In this document: piece by piece, positions 1-12,700 of the stretch
How the letters are laid out: each line of letters starts with the position of its first letter
Numbering within the stretch: position 1 is the first letter of the stretch
Assembly: GCF_018080005.1 (NCBI RefSeq)
Contig: NZ_CP073015.1
Coordinates: forward strand, 310,001-374,000
Direction: 5' to 3'
Source of the DNA: Flavobacterium sp. CS20
GTDB lineage: Bacteria > Bacteroidota > Bacteroidia > Flavobacteriales > Flavobacteriaceae
Length of the DNA stretch: 64,000 bases
Notes under the pieces: model-generated
Database searches by the model: none
The model's input: the letters and a program-made list of their open reading frames with translations, nothing else
What the model was told of the DNA's origin: nothing
Position numbers and translations under genes: made by a program

Positions 1-1564
1 CTTTAGTGCCGATTCCAGTTTTGTTTTTAGGTTTATAATCAAAATTGAGTTTTAAAAATGTATGTTTCTTAGGTGAATGGTTTTGATAAACGCCTGCACT
101 TTCATTAATGTTGTTGACAACCAAATCTAAATCGCCATCATTATCTAAATCGGCATAAGCTGTGCCAGTAGAGTAGGTGAGTTCTTCTGGTAACCAATTT
201 TCAGTTTTGTTTTTAAATTTTAAACCTTCAGAACCTTTAAAAATTCTATTTTGGAGTTTGCCATCAGGCATTTTATCTAAAGCCTTTTGGTCAATTAAAC
301 TCGTGTTTTCTATCTTTTGTTTGACGCTTTCGTTTGAAATATAATTGATATAATCTAAATCATTAGGTCGTTTAGGAATTCCGTTTGAGATGAATATATC
401 TTGATGGCCGTCTAAATCGTAATCGGCAAACAAGGTCGCCCAAGACCAATCGGTGGCTTCGATACCGCTGAGTATGGCGGTTTCTTTGAAATATTCTCCA
501 TGTTGATTGACTTGAAGCATATTTCTAGAATATTGATAATGATAGCCAAGTCTTTCAACTCTAAATTGTGACATTTCATAATTCTCATCGCCCATTGAAC
601 GCTTGATTACAACTTCATCATCTGGAGCCATATCTAAGCTAAGAATATCCATAAAACCATCGGCATTGATATCGGCAACATCGCTTCCCATAGAAAACCG
701 ACTCATCATTGTTGTCATTGATTTTGAAGATTCTGTAAACGTGCCATCTCCGTTGTTGATGTAGAGATAGTCGTCTTCGTGAAAGTCGTTGCTGACATAT
801 ATGTCTGTCCAACCATCGTTGTTAAAATCGGCTGTGGCAACACCTAAGCCATAAGCATTTACGCCACCATAGATGCCTGATTTTTCGCTGACATCAACAA
901 AACTACCGTTGTCGTTTCGCAATAGTTTATCGCCAGTTTCGTAATTTCTTTCGTTTCTGAGTGAAGCTTTACCATACGAATTTTGTGTATGCACGGCGTG
1001 ATTGAGCAAATATAAATCTAAATCGTCATCATTATCATAATCAAAAAAAGCGACAGAAGAGGAATAGTTGTCAAAATCTAATCCATATTTTTTGGCTTGT
1101 TCTGTAAAAGTTTCATCACCATTGTTGATATAAAGTTCATTATGACCTTTAAAACCATTAATGCCAGCGACGGCACAAACATATATATCGAGAAGTCCAT
1201 CGCCGTTGACATCGGCCATACTTACACCAGTATTCCAATCAGAGTTTTGTTGAATTCCAGCTTGTTCAGTGATGTCTTTAAATTTAAAATTCCCTTGATT
1301 GATGTAGAGTTTGTTATCACCTTGATTTGAAGTTAAAAAAATATCTACCTTATCATCTCTATTGATATCGCCAACGGCAACGCCACCGCCGTTGTAGAAA
1401 TATAAATAGTCTAATATGTTAGCATTTTCTGTTTCAACAAGTTTGTTATTAAAATCTAATCCTGTTTTGTCAGCTGACAAACGTTCAAACTTTATCTCTT
1501 GTTTTTTTTGACAAGAAAAGAAGAACACAATACAGACAAGTGATATGATTATTTTATGGTTCAT
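1..1564 (-). CDS. FG-GAP/VCBS repeat lipoprotein (3' end outside window)
   Basis: The minus strand is open from an ATG at 1564-1562 to the window edge, giving about 520 residues. The N-terminus is a lipoprotein signal ending in FFSC followed by QKK, so the protein is probably lipid-anchored and exported. The body is a run of FG-GAP/VCBS units with acidic Ca-type loops such as DVNGDGLLDIYV and DYDNDDDLDLYLL, predicting a beta-propeller. It is paralogous to the next two genes upstream and its start overlaps the end of the gene at 1554-4874 by 11 bases, so the three are likely co-transcribed. Such proteins often follow SusC/SusD pairs in Bacteroidetes; their binding role is inferred, not shown. 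Confidence 0.85.
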   Translation of the reverse strand, partial: MNHKIIISLVCIVFFFSCQKKQEIKFERLSADKTGLDFNNKLVETENANILDYLYFYNGGGVAVGDINRDDKVDIFLTSNQGDNKLYINQGNFKFKDITEQAGIQQNSDWNTGVSMADVNGDGLLDIYVCAVAGINGFKGHNELYINNGDETFTEQAKKYGLDFDNYSSSVAFFDYDNDDDLDLYLLNHAVHTQNSYGKASLRNERNYETGDKLLRNDNGSFVDVSEKSGIYGGVNAYGLGVATADFNNDGWTDIYVSNDFHEDDYLYINNGDGTFTESSKSMTTMMSRFSMGSDVADINADGFMDILSLDMAPDDEVVIKRSMGDENYEMSQFRVERLGYHYQYSRNMLQVNQHGEYFKETAILSGIEATDWSWATLFADYDLDGHQDIFISNGIPKRPNDLDYINYISNESVKQKIENTSLIDQKALDKMPDGKLQNRIFKGSEGLKFKNKTENWLPEELTYSTGTAYADLDNDGDLDLVVNNINESAGVYQNHSPKKHTFLKLNFDYKPKNKTGIGTK

Positions 1565-4500
1565 ATCTAAAAATTAAAGGTTTATCATTATTTCTGCCCA
1601 CTAAAATGTAATGCTTATTATTTTGATCTGTCGTTGTTTTTAAAGTTCTCACTTCGCCTTTGATTTTAAAATTGGTATTCTTTTTAAGATAAAATTCATC
1701 GTTTTTATATCCAACAAGATGTCCTTTTGAAGCATCAAGACGAGCAAATTGCGGTTTGAAGTGATAAAAGTTTCCTGCGGCTACAATAAAAATTTCACCA
1801 TTCATTTCTATGGAGTTAAGTGCTTGAATTGACGACCATTGGGTTTCTGAAGGTAAATATTTGATACCGTATTCAGTGTTAGACGTTTTAAATGCTACAA
1901 AAGACGCCAACTCCGTCAGTTGTTTTGTTATGGCTTGATTGACTTTGTCTTTGCCAAACAATTCTGATATAGATTGCTCAGCGAATTTTTTATAGGACAT
2001 ATTATCTTTTTTGATGCTTGGAATTTGATTCGCCAATTCGCGCTTGAGTTGATAAGGTTTATCTTTATCATCAATATGTCTTGTAATGATTTGTTCAATG
2101 GTGCCGTTGTCATCAAAATCATTCACAAAAAGTTTTGCTGGTTGTGCTGAAGTTGGTTGTAATTTGAAATTCTGTCCATAGTTACCAAATATCAGCTCTT
2201 TTTGGTCATCATTATTAATATCTAAAGCCATTACAGCATTAAACAAACCTTTATACTGATTGAGGTTAGTGTTGAATTGCTCTAATCGTCGCCCGTTGTT
2301 TTTAAAAAACACGGGATGCATCCATTCGCCAACAACGATAAGGTCTGCAATGTTGTCATCATTAAAGTCGTGCCAAATGGCATCTTTAACCATTCCGAGA
2401 TTTTTAAAATCGAAAGCTTTTTGCACTGTGATGTCTGTAAACTTACCTTCTCCATTATTTTCAAAGAGTTTACTTTTGGGGTTAATGCCGTAGATGCCAG
2501 GCACCGAAAAATTACCTACGAACAAATCTTTGTCACCATCTTGGTCAAAATCAGAAGCTTTAATAACTGCTGTGTTGTAGCGGTTAGATATGGTTTGAAA
2601 AAGTTCAAAAACACCTTTGCCATTATTTTTTAAAACCCGAATCTGGTATAGTTTGTTGGTTTCATCTTTAAAATTGCCGCCAGAGCCAAGTATCAAATCT
2701 AAATCACCATCGCCATCGATGTCCACAAAAGTTGAAGCGGTGTCTTCAAATTTTGCCATTTTATCAAATAACGTTTGATTTTGGGATGAGATGTTTTGAC
2801 CTTTCAAATTAAACAGTTGAGCGGCTTGACCTTTAGCACCACCTATAAAAACTTCATCTTGTCCATCGCCATTGATATCACCATGACTCATTGTTGGTCC
2901 TTCACGAGATTGCATTTTAAAAATTAAACCTTCGTGGTCAAAATCGACATAAAAATCTTCGTTATGGCTTTCTACTTGAGGTTCAATGATTTTAAAAAGA
3001 TTTGAATCTGACTGCGTTTTAGAATAAGAGTAAGTAGATGTATTTGAACTATTGTATGAGATGTTTAGACTTTGATTGGCTTTGATGTTTTTTAAGGTTT
3101 GGTATTCCGCATTTGGCCAAATGACTTGAAGTGAATCTATGTTTTGTGCATCACCCAAGCCAAAATGCATTTGATAAGTTACGGAAGACTGAAACCCACG
3201 CGTAGGCATAACTTCATTGCTGATGATTTGTTTATTAACATAAGCTTTGACTAAAGTTCCAATACCAAACACATTTGGTTTTTTAAATTTTAAATTGAGG
3301 TTGAGGTAATTTTTATTTTCAGAATTGTTTTTAAAAACAAAAGCTTCACTATCAATATTATTGACCACTAAATCTAAATCGCCATCTTGGTCTAAATCAC
3401 TATAAGCGACTCCATTAGAAAAACTTTTGATGTCAAAACCAAATTCGTGGGTTTTGTTTTTAAAAGTCAAATCGCCTTGATTGACAAAAGCGTAGTTGGG
3501 AACAGGATGACTTGGCATAATATTGATGATAGAGTCTTGACCAGTTTTTTGACCTGATGTGGTCATTTTTTGATAGACTTCATCAGCAAAAAAATCAATA
3601 AAATCTTGATTGGTTAAATCTTGTTTTATTCCATTGGAAACATACAAATCTTTATACGAATCATTATTCATATCAAATAATAATGCTCCCCAAGACCAAT
3701 CGGTTTTAGCGATGCCACTGAATAGTGAAATTTCTTTAAAATGACCATTGCCGTCGTTGAATTGAAGTGCATTTTGCATAAATTGGTTATAAAATCCGCG
3801 ATTTATTTTGAGTTGTTGCAAATCGTAATTTTCAAAATTGGTTGTGGTTTTTAATCGGGCATCGCCTTCAGGCAACATATCGGTAGAAAATATTTCATAA
3901 TATCCGTCATTGTTGATGTCAGCTATATCGGCACCCATAGATGATAAACTGATATGTTCAGTGCGGTTGGTGATATCTTCTACAAAAGTGCCGTCGCCTT
4001 GATTGATATAAAGGTAATCTCTTTCGTAAAAATCATTGGAGATGTATAAATCTTTATAGCCGTCAAGATTGATATCTCCAACCGTTACGCCAAGTCCAAA
4101 CCCAATTAGGCTACCGTAGATACTTGCTTTTTCAGTAACATCAACAAATTTGCCGTTTTGGTTTTCCAACAGTTTATCACCACCACCTTTGACGTCTTCA
4201 GGCACATTCCAGTCTTTGGCTCGCAATTCTCGTTTGTTGTTAAAGCCTAAACTGGCTACTGGAATAAAACTGTTATTTAATATATACACATCCAAATCGC
4301 CATCATTGTCATAATCAAAAAACGCAGCGTGAGTTGTAAATCCCGACTCATCTAAGCCGTATTTTTCAGCTTCTTCTGTAAAGGTTAAATCACCTTGATT
4401 GATGAAGAGTTCGTTTTTTTGGTCATCGCCTTTTTGGTTGCCAGCATTGCAGACATAGATATCCAATAAGCCATCTTGATTGATATCTACAAAAGCCACG

Positions 4501-4874
4501 CCAGTTGACCAAGCCTTACTGCCACTAACCTTAGCTTTTTTGGTAATGTCTTCAAATTGAAAATTACCTTTATTGAGGTAAAGTTTATTTTGACCTTGAT
4601 TGGCAGTAAAATAAATATCTTCAAAACCGTCATTATTGATATCACCAACGCCAACACCGCCACCATTATAAAAATATCTATAGCTAAATATGTTAAAATC
4701 TTCTTTGTTTTGAATATTATTGGCAAAATCGATTCCAGTTTGTTCACTTGTCATCAGTTTAAAAACAGGATTTTCGGGAATGTTTTTCTCTGAAGTTAGC
4801 TTTTCAGTTTGAGTATTTTTATTCTGACAACTCAGTATAATAAATATTGATAAAAAACCAAATATTCGTTTCAT
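1554..4874 (-). CDS. FG-GAP repeat lipoprotein with ASPIC/UnbV domain (CRTAC1-like)
   Basis: An intact 1106-residue protein. The N-terminus is a lipoprotein signal with lipobox ILSC. Two blocks of FG-GAP/VCBS repeats (about residues 50-500 and 660-950) carry acidic loops such as DINNDGFEDIYF. Between them, near residues 540-610, lies an ASPIC/UnbV-like segment with MHFGLGDAQNIDSLQVIWPN. This order is typical of the roughly 1100-residue CRTAC1-type proteins found downstream of SusCD pairs. The gene overlaps its neighbours on both sides (4 and 11 bases), indicating translational coupling. A role in surface glycan or protein binding is inferred from family context only. Confidence 0.9.
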   Translation of the reverse strand: MKRIFGFLSIFIILSCQNKNTQTEKLTSEKNIPENPVFKLMTSEQTGIDFANNIQNKEDFNIFSYRYFYNGGGVGVGDINNDGFEDIYFTANQGQNKLYLNKGNFQFEDITKKAKVSGSKAWSTGVAFVDINQDGLLDIYVCNAGNQKGDDQKNELFINQGDLTFTEEAEKYGLDESGFTTHAAFFDYDNDGDLDVYILNNSFIPVASLGFNNKRELRAKDWNVPEDVKGGGDKLLENQNGKFVDVTEKASIYGSLIGFGLGVTVGDINLDGYKDLYISNDFYERDYLYINQGDGTFVEDITNRTEHISLSSMGADIADINNDGYYEIFSTDMLPEGDARLKTTTNFENYDLQQLKINRGFYNQFMQNALQFNDGNGHFKEISLFSGIAKTDWSWGALLFDMNNDSYKDLYVSNGIKQDLTNQDFIDFFADEVYQKMTTSGQKTGQDSIINIMPSHPVPNYAFVNQGDLTFKNKTHEFGFDIKSFSNGVAYSDLDQDGDLDLVVNNIDSEAFVFKNNSENKNYLNLNLKFKKPNVFGIGTLVKAYVNKQIISNEVMPTRGFQSSVTYQMHFGLGDAQNIDSLQVIWPNAEYQTLKNIKANQSLNISYNSSNTSTYSYSKTQSDSNLFKIIEPQVESHNEDFYVDFDHEGLIFKMQSREGPTMSHGDINGDGQDEVFIGGAKGQAAQLFNLKGQNISSQNQTLFDKMAKFEDTASTFVDIDGDGDLDLILGSGGNFKDETNKLYQIRVLKNNGKGVFELFQTISNRYNTAVIKASDFDQDGDKDLFVGNFSVPGIYGINPKSKLFENNGEGKFTDITVQKAFDFKNLGMVKDAIWHDFNDDNIADLIVVGEWMHPVFFKNNGRRLEQFNTNLNQYKGLFNAVMALDINNDDQKELIFGNYGQNFKLQPTSAQPAKLFVNDFDDNGTIEQIITRHIDDKDKPYQLKRELANQIPSIKKDNMSYKKFAEQSISELFGKDKVNQAITKQLTELASFVAFKTSNTEYGIKYLPSETQWSSIQALNSIEMNGEIFIVAAGNFYHFKPQFARLDASKGHLVGYKNDEFYLKKNTNFKIKGEVRTLKTTTDQNNKHYILVGRNNDKPLIFRYEP

Positions 4875-7800
4875 TTTAATAATTTTCTAATTTGTAAGCT
4901 GTCGTTATTTGACCCAAAAATAAGCCATTTTTCATTTTTAACCTTAATAGTTTCAGCTGAATTTATTCGACCTTTAAGATTCAAGTTATGATTTTTCCAT
5001 ACCGAAAATCTGTTGTTTTTGTATTTTAAAATCAATCCGTGATTGGCATCTAATTGACCGAGTTGTGTGTTGAGGTTAAATCGATTTCCAGTTAAAATTA
5101 ATTCTGGTAAATCATCACCATTTACATCTGTATCTAAAACAGCGTTAACGGATGAAAACTGTACATCTTGTGGCAAGTTTACACTTTTAAAATTGAAGTT
5201 ACCTAAATTTTTATAGAAGCTTGTTTCTAAAGTATAGACATGTTTTTTATCAGCACCATTCCAGAGTTTGGGATCAAAAACATCTTCAATTTCAGCTTTG
5301 GCGAAAGCTTTGTAGCTTCTAAATTTTTTGTTGATTGTAGGAATTTGAGCGACTAATTCGTCTTTGGTGTTGAATAAAACTTCTTTGTCTTGATGAAAAT
5401 AACTCAACAGACTTTCAGCTTGTCCATTTTGATTGAAGTCGTTGAGATGCAATTTTAGAGGTTGTTCAAAACTTGCTTTTAACTTGGTGTTGGTGCCAAA
5501 GTTTCCAGCAATGATATCTTGAAGTCCATCGTGGTCAATATCTACAAAATGAATGGTATTCCACAAACCATTTGAATTTTCAAGAGCTTTGATATTTATT
5601 TTTTCAAATGAATTGTTCTTTAATTCAAAAACTTGAATTGGCATAAAATGTCCAGCAATTATCAATTCAACCTGACCGTCATTATTGAGGTCTTTAAATT
5701 GTGCATCTCTTATCATTCCTAATTGATGCGAAGATAAATATGCACGCGTAGCATCTTTAAAGCTGTTGCTTTGTTGGTTGAGTAGTAGATAACTTTTAGG
5801 CGATTGACCAAAAGTATTAAAATCTATACCTGCCCCAAGAAAAACATCAATATAACCATCTTGATTGACATCGGTTGTGGCTATGCTATTGAATTGCTGA
5901 TTTAACACTGGAAAAGCCTTGTCTTTGAAGATAAACTTTCCATTATCATTAAGATATAATCTTGGTTGTAAAGCTACACCAGATTGAAATTCGTTGCCGC
6001 CAGAAATCACGATTAAATCTAAATCATTATCGTTATCAATGTCTATAAATTTTTGATCGAGATCTTCATTTTTCTCGTGGGTTCTAAAAACATCTTCTTG
6101 TTGAGATTGAAAACTTCCATCGGCTTGTTGAACAAATAATCGACTTGGTTTGAACTTGGCGTTTCCGATAAAAATATCATTTAAACCATCTTGATTGATA
6201 TCAGCTATACTGACTTTTGGACCGAGATTTGCATTCATATAAGGAATGAGCGGTTGGCGACTAAATTCGTAAGATTGATATTCATAATGTTCAAATGGAA
6301 TTTTTTTAGAGGAAATATTCTCAAACAAATCTGTTGAGTTTAAAATAGTGTAATCAAACTTTGAGATGGCATTTGATTGTTTCACGGTAAGTGTTTGGTT
6401 GATTTTGATGTTATTTAAACTTTGAAATTGGTCATTTGGCTAAATCACCCAAGCGGAATCTACAGTTTTGGTTTGACCGAGACCAAAATGTATTTCAGGT
6501 ATTGTTGAAGACATATAACCTTGGTTCACGTAATTTTCACGAAGCATTTTTTTGCCATCTACAAATAAAACGACTTTAGTCCCAATGCCGTTTTGGTTGG
6601 GTTTGTTTCCGTCAAATTTTATTTTCAGATAGTTGGCGTTCGATAGGTTTTCATAAATCATGGCTTCGTCGTTGATGTTGTTGACGATGATATCTAAATC
6701 ACCGTCATTGTCTAAGTCTGCATAAGTCGAGCCGTTAGAGTAGGAGGTTGGTTGTTTCTTCCAATGTTTAAAGGTGTCTTTAAAACTTTTGTTATCTTTA
6801 TTTAAAAATAATTTGTTTTGTTTTTTGTATTTTGGAAGCTTTTCTAAAAGATTCAAATCTTTTTTTTCAAGACCTTGATTGATTTTGTTTTGATAGGTTT
6901 TATCAGAAATAAAATTGATAAAATCCATATCATTTGTCGCTCCAAAAATACCGTTGCTGACAAAAATATCGCTACTGCTATCGTTATTAAAATCGGCTAC
7001 CAACGCAGACCAAGACCAATCTGTTGCAGCAACATTCTTTGAGTTAGCCACTTCACTGAAATTGAGATTTCCTTGATTGAGATGCAAGGTGTTGCTCATA
7101 TATTGCGGTGCATAATTGTTTTTAAGGTATTGTTGATAGGTTAAATAAGGATATTCTGTGCCTGACACTTTGTATTCTTCTATATGTTCAGGAAGCATAT
7201 CTACGGAAATGATATCGGGTTTTAGGTCATTATTTATATCAGCGATAGCATTTCCCATTGAAAAATGTGTGGTATGTCCAAGTGCATTTTGATTTTGAGA
7301 AATAATGTCTAAAAATGTTTTGTTTCTTTGGTTGATGTAGAGATAATCATTTTCAAAAAAATCGTTGCCAACATAAATATCGGTATATCCGTCTAAGTTG
7401 ATGTCACTCAAGCTGAAATCTAAACCGTAACCAATTTCACTTGAAAAGATGTTGCTGTCAGCGGTAACTTCAACAAATTTATTGTTTTGATTTTTAAATA
7501 TTTTGTCTCCAGCTAAGGGATTAAATTGAAGTCTTTTTTTGCCGTTGCCATAAGTGCGGTTGGGATGCAGTGAATGATTAAGGAGAAACAAATCTAAATC
7601 GCCGTCTTTGTCATAGTCAAAAAAGCCAGCTTGTTGGGCGTAGCTTGAAATATTTAGTCCGTATTTGTCAGCTTCATCTTTAAAAGTAGGAATACCTTTT
7701 TTATCAACACCTTGATTAACAAGTAATTGGTTGTAGGCTTTAGTATCGTTTAAGCCTGTAACTTGACAAATGTAAATGTCCATTAATCCATCCTGATTGA

Positions 7801-8170
7801 TATCAACCGAAGTTGCACCAGTTGACCAATTGTTTTTTGGGATTTGAGAAGATTGGGTAATGTTTTTAAATTTTAGATTGTCTTTATTGAGATAAAGTTG
7901 GTTTGGGGTTTGATTTCCTGTAAAAAAGATATCGGGCAAGTTGTCATTATTGAAATCAGCAACAGAAACACCAGCACCATTGTAGAAATAGAGGTAATTT
8001 AAAATATTAAGTTCAGGTTTTGAAGTTAGCTTGTTATTAAACTTAATATTAGTAGATTGAGAAGTTAATACATTAAAACCTACATCTATTTTTTCTTGCC
8101 TTTGATGATTGTTTTGACACGACCAAAGCAACAGTAGTAAACCGATAACAATAAAAGGGAATTTATACAT
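4871..8170 (-). pseudogene. FG-GAP/ASPIC lipoprotein gene split by an in-frame TAG
   Basis: Two open frames (8170-6440, 576 residues; and 6385-4871, 504 residues) lie in the same phase and are separated only by a TAG at 6442-6440. Reading through gives a ~1099-residue protein of the same length and layout as its neighbour: lipobox LWSC, FG-GAP repeats, ASPIC/UnbV segment, more repeats. At the stop the paralogue reads DSLQVIWPN and this copy reads DSAWVI, stop, PND, so a Trp codon (TGG) has probably become TAG. The second half could only restart at a GTG (6385) without a clear ribosome site. A sequence error or read-through is the alternative to true loss. Confidence 0.85.
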
Positions 8171-8186
8171 CTTAATTTTTAATTAA

Positions 8187-8219
8187 AAAAAGCCCTCTTG
8201 AATTGCAAAAGGGCTTTTT
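8187..8219 (-). terminator. Hairpin terminator between susD and the FG-GAP genes
   Basis: A perfect 10-bp stem (AAAAAGCCCT at 8187-8196 with AGGGCTTTTT at 8210-8219) with a 13-base loop and a T-tract on the minus strand. It starts about 25 bases after the susD stop, so it could stop or attenuate transcription into the three FG-GAP genes. Confidence 0.8.
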
Positions 8220-8243
8220 AAATTAATTATAAAATAACTCAAA

Positions 8244-9766
8244 TTAATAACCAGGATTTTGTGTAAGATTTGGGTTATTTGCAACTGTTCTTTCAGGAAT
8301 TGGGAACAAAACTCTGAAAGGTTCTGAAGCAGACTTCTCATTCCAAGAGTCTAAGAATTTACCAAATCTTATCAAATCAGTTCTACGGTGACCTTCCCAC
8401 CATAATTCTCGACCTCTTTCGTCGATGATGTCATCTTCAGTTAAGGCACTAAGCGTTGACGCACCTCTAGAAGTTCTGATATCATTGATAATTTGAAGTG
8501 CTTCACCTTCTTGACCGAGTCTAAATAGAGCTTCGGCTTTTGTTAAAAGCACTTCTGCATATCTGATTAAAGCATAATCATTTTCAGGGGTATCTATATT
8601 CTGATAATCTGGAAGATATTTTAAGCCTCGTATCCGCTAGTTTCAAGAGTTGGACCTTCAGAAATTATAGGGCTTTCAAGTGTAAACACTAATGGATTAC
8701 CATTTCTGTCTTGAAGCGGGTTACCATCGACATCATATTGTTGTCCAATTAAAAAACCAGCTTTAAGACCACTAACATCTGTAAGTCCAGGATAATCAAC
8801 ACCGCCTTTTCTGACATCGTTATCTTCAAATTTATTATAGAAATCTGCAATGGTTGTAAAGCCATTCCAACCGCCTGGATTTTGATTATAGTGAAGGGTC
8901 ATAAGGTAACGAGAGGCAACATTTCCTCCAGGTTCACCTCTGGTATTAGCTTGTGTGAAAATTAACTCAGAACTGATTTGACCATTTTCGGGGGCAAAGT
9001 TATCATAATAATTTATGCCAGTTTCTAAGCTAAATAGACCAGTATTGATAACTTCATCACATAGGCTTACAATCTTATTAAGATCTGTGTTGTCAAAAGA
9101 AAACGGAGGAATACGATCCTCGTCTGCATAAACAGCTTTGTTTAATAATACTTTAGCGAGAAATGCACGAGCTGTAGTTTTATTTGCACGAGAAATATTA
9201 GAGGTTTCAGGTAAAAGTGTTATAGCTTCTTCAAGATTTGAGATTATAAAGTTTACGGCTTCTTCACCTTTTAAAGTAACAGGTACGTCGCCTAAACTGT
9301 CTAGATTTTCTCTAAAAGGCACTTGACCGAATAAATCGTTAATGTAAAATATAAACCAAGCTTGCAAAAATAAAGCCTCACCTCTTTCTTGACCTTCAGC
9401 AATTTCTAAAGCTTCAATAGATCTAAATACACCACCAGACAAATCATTGAATGTGTTTAAAATAAAATTATTATCATTTGCCCAGGTATGTTGGTGCAAT
9501 ACACGCCAAACACCGTTATCATCCCAGTCACCACCTCGTGTTGGTCCGATAACTTCATCACTTGAATGTTCTTGAAGGGCAAATATTAAATCTTGAGTTG
9601 CAAAACCTCTTAAAACGGTATAATTTGCATCTACAAGTTGTCTCGCATCAACTAATCCTAGAGAAGTTTCTTTATTTATACTACTTCCGAGATCTCTTTC
9701 TAAATCTGTACAGCTCGTTAAAACTAAGATCTTGCACAAAAATGTTGATAAAAATATTCTTTTCAT
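8244..9766 (-). pseudogene. susD: SusD/RagB-family glycan-binding lipoprotein, frameshifted
   Basis: The first frame (9766-8621, 381 residues) begins with a lipoprotein signal (lipobox LTSC) and SusD_N-like helices. It ends abruptly after ETSGYEA. The minus strand continues in another phase as RGLKYLPDYQNIDTPENDY and then RYAEVLLTKAEALFRLG (to 8244), the standard SusD C-terminal TPR-like region, ending NPNLTQNPGY. Restoring one base near 8634 (GGATACGAGG to GGAATACGAGG) gives one 507-residue protein, the usual SusD length. Known role of the family: outer-membrane lipoprotein that caps the SusC porin and binds glycan. It lies 29 bases after susC. As written the gene is broken by a 1-base deletion or a sequence error. 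Confidence 0.88.
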
Positions 9767-9795
9767 AATTTTTTCTTTAAATATACAATTTTTAA

Positions 9796-12700
9796 TTAAA
9801 ATGAAACATTAATACCTAATGTATAGGTTCTAGCTCTTGGATAAGATAAGTAATCTATACCAAAAGAGGGCACACCATTTAATGTATTACTGGTATTGAC
9901 CTCTGGGTCAAAACCGCTATATGGCGTGATGACAAATAAATTCTGACCTGTGGCATAAATTCTTAAATTCTTAATATATTGAGGTAATAAACCAGCATCA
10001 AAATTATAACCAACAGTTAAATTACTCAGGCGAATAAAATCACCAGATTCCAAAAATCTTGTAGAAACTGCATTTGCAAGATCTGGGTTTTCACCATTTC
10101 CAACCAAATCTGACAATATATTTCTGGCAGTCAAGTTGTTTTTAGCTAAGACATTGGCAGTGTTGTTATAAATCTCATGACCATAGGCACCGTTCATATT
10201 AACTGCCATATCCCAATTTTTGTAGCGAACGTTGGCATTTAAACCTACTAAAATGTTTGGGTTGGGATCTCCCACAAATCTTTTATCAGCTTCAGTAGAT
10301 GCATTTGTCGTCGTACCACCGTCAGCAGTCAAGTAAGTTGGATTACCATCTGCATTCACTCCAGCATAAACTGGCATATAGAAAGAATTTATAGGTTCAC
10401 CATCATCAATTCGTTGAGAAACAGCACCAGTTAGACCTTGTCCAAATATCGTACCAATATCAATCGGAGCGCCTGTGAAATCTTGTAATTCATTTTTAAG
10501 AAAAGAAATGTTTCCACCAAGTGTAAAACTCCATTCTTCGGTATTGACAACATCTCCAAATAAGGTTAATTCAAGACCTTGATTTTGAACTGTACCATCT
10601 ATATTTTCCCATCTTCTAGTGCCAGGAGGTGCAGGCTGTATTGGATCAACTAAAAATAAAAGTTTATCGGTATCTCGTTGAAATACATCAATAGATCCAG
10701 ATAATTTATTGTCTAAAACAGCAAAGTCAACACCAATATTTATGGTTTCATTAACTTCCCATTGTAAATCTGGATTAGCGGCTGTTTCTTGTTGGGCAAT
10801 AGTGTTGCCTTGTCCATCATTTCTTATGACAAATCTCTCATCAGCAAGACCTGCAGGGAAATTTTGGTTTCCAGATTGTCCCCAACTTGCTCTCAGTTTG
10901 AGTTGGTCAAAAAAGTCAGGGGCAAAATTTTCTTCATTAATTTTCCAAGCTTCAGACAAATGCTGGGAAATATCCCCATTCATTATTGTCGCCAAATTTG
11001 TTTGATCCATCAGCTCTAAAGGTAGCCGTTAAGGTATATTTTCCGTAGGCGTCAAAAATTGCACGACCAAAGTATGACTCTAGGTCTGCTGTGGGTGCTT
11101 TAAATGATTCTATGACTCTTTCATTAAATCCATTTAAGAAATCATTTTCATTACCTGGGTCTAATGATATATTTTCACCAATAGCAGAATATCCTCTCGA
11201 GGACGTTTGCTGGAAACCATAACCTGCTAAAACTTGAATTTTAAAATCCTCATTGATTTCTTTATTATAGTTTAATGTATGCTCAATAAGTTGGGTATAG
11301 AGAATTTTATTTGAATTTGAGGCTAAACCTCTATTCCAAACAGTTTGTAAATCATAATTTCTAGAGATGCTTGTTCTGTTGTTAGACTCAGAACGGTCAA
11401 CACCAAAATTCAGTTTATAATCTAGACCATCAATAATCTCAAATGTTGCAGAAATATTACCAACAATTCTTGAAGTTTCTTCTTCAATATTTGTGTATTC
11501 TGATAGTGCAAGTGGGTTAAAACTCAAAGCTGGTCCTAAATCATCACTTGGTGCATTTAAACTCTGTCTAAAGGTTCCATCATCATTGAACAAAGGTACT
11601 GTAGGATTCCAAAAGAGGGCTGCACCTATAAGGTTTCCTTCAAAGCCAGCATTATTAGTTATTGGTGCTCTTTTGTCTTTAACATAACTTGCGATTAGAT
11701 TTACATCCACTTTAAGCCTATCGTCTTCTAAGAAACGGTATGAGTTGCTTAAAGATGCCGTATAATTTTGAATTTGAGATTTGTTAACAACTCCCTCTTG
11801 ATCTAATGCAGAAAGCGAATAACGGTATTTGCTTTTTTCGCCACCACCAAGAATAGTCAGGTTGTGGTTAGCAGTTTGGGCTGTTCTAGTAATCGCATTT
11901 AAGGCATCAACATCGGCTCCTCTATCAACAAAACCTGTAATGCCTTCGGTTTGTAATGCGTTTCTAAAACCACCTGCACTTAAGACATCAACTTCATTAG
12001 CAACTTCAGAGACCCCAAAAGTACCAGAATAAGTAATTTTTGGTTCACCAAATTTACCTTTTTTAGTGGTTATAATAATTACACCATTAGCTCCACGAGA
12101 CCCATAAATAGCTGTTGCAGAAGCATCTTTCAGTATTGAAATACTTTCTATATCACTTGGGTTTATAAAGTTTAACGGGTTTTTGTTTGAAGTTGAGCAC
12201 AGCCTAAAATCAGCAGTACCAGCTGATGAATCTTCACCATTAATCAACATGCCATCGACGACATATAGTGGATTATTGCCAGCTCTTAAAGATGCACCAC
12301 CACGGATTCTAATGTTGGTATCACCACCAGGCTCACCACCAGATGTAGTTACTTGAACCCCTGCAGTTCGACCTTGTAAAAGATCTGTGGCATTGGTTTG
12401 CACACCTTTATTAAAGTCTTCGGCACTTACGGTTTCTACGGCACCAGTCCGATCTTTTTTGGTGGTTGAGCCGTAACCTACTACGATGACCTCGTCGAGT
12501 TTAGCGGCGTCTTCTTCGAGTTTGATGTCAATGGTTGTTTGTCCATCAACAGCTACTTCTTGGGTTTTGAAGCCAATGTAGCTAAAAACTAAAGTTGCAT
12601 TTTCGGCAACTGTTAAGGTATAGTCACCGTCAAATCCAGTAACTGTCCCATTTTGGGTTCCTTTTTCTAACACATTCACGCCAGGTAATGGTCCCATTTT

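Noticed and set aside
4487..4793. Short frames on either strand inside the FG-GAP gene
   Set aside because: They are antisense or out-of-phase shadows of a well supported repeat protein.
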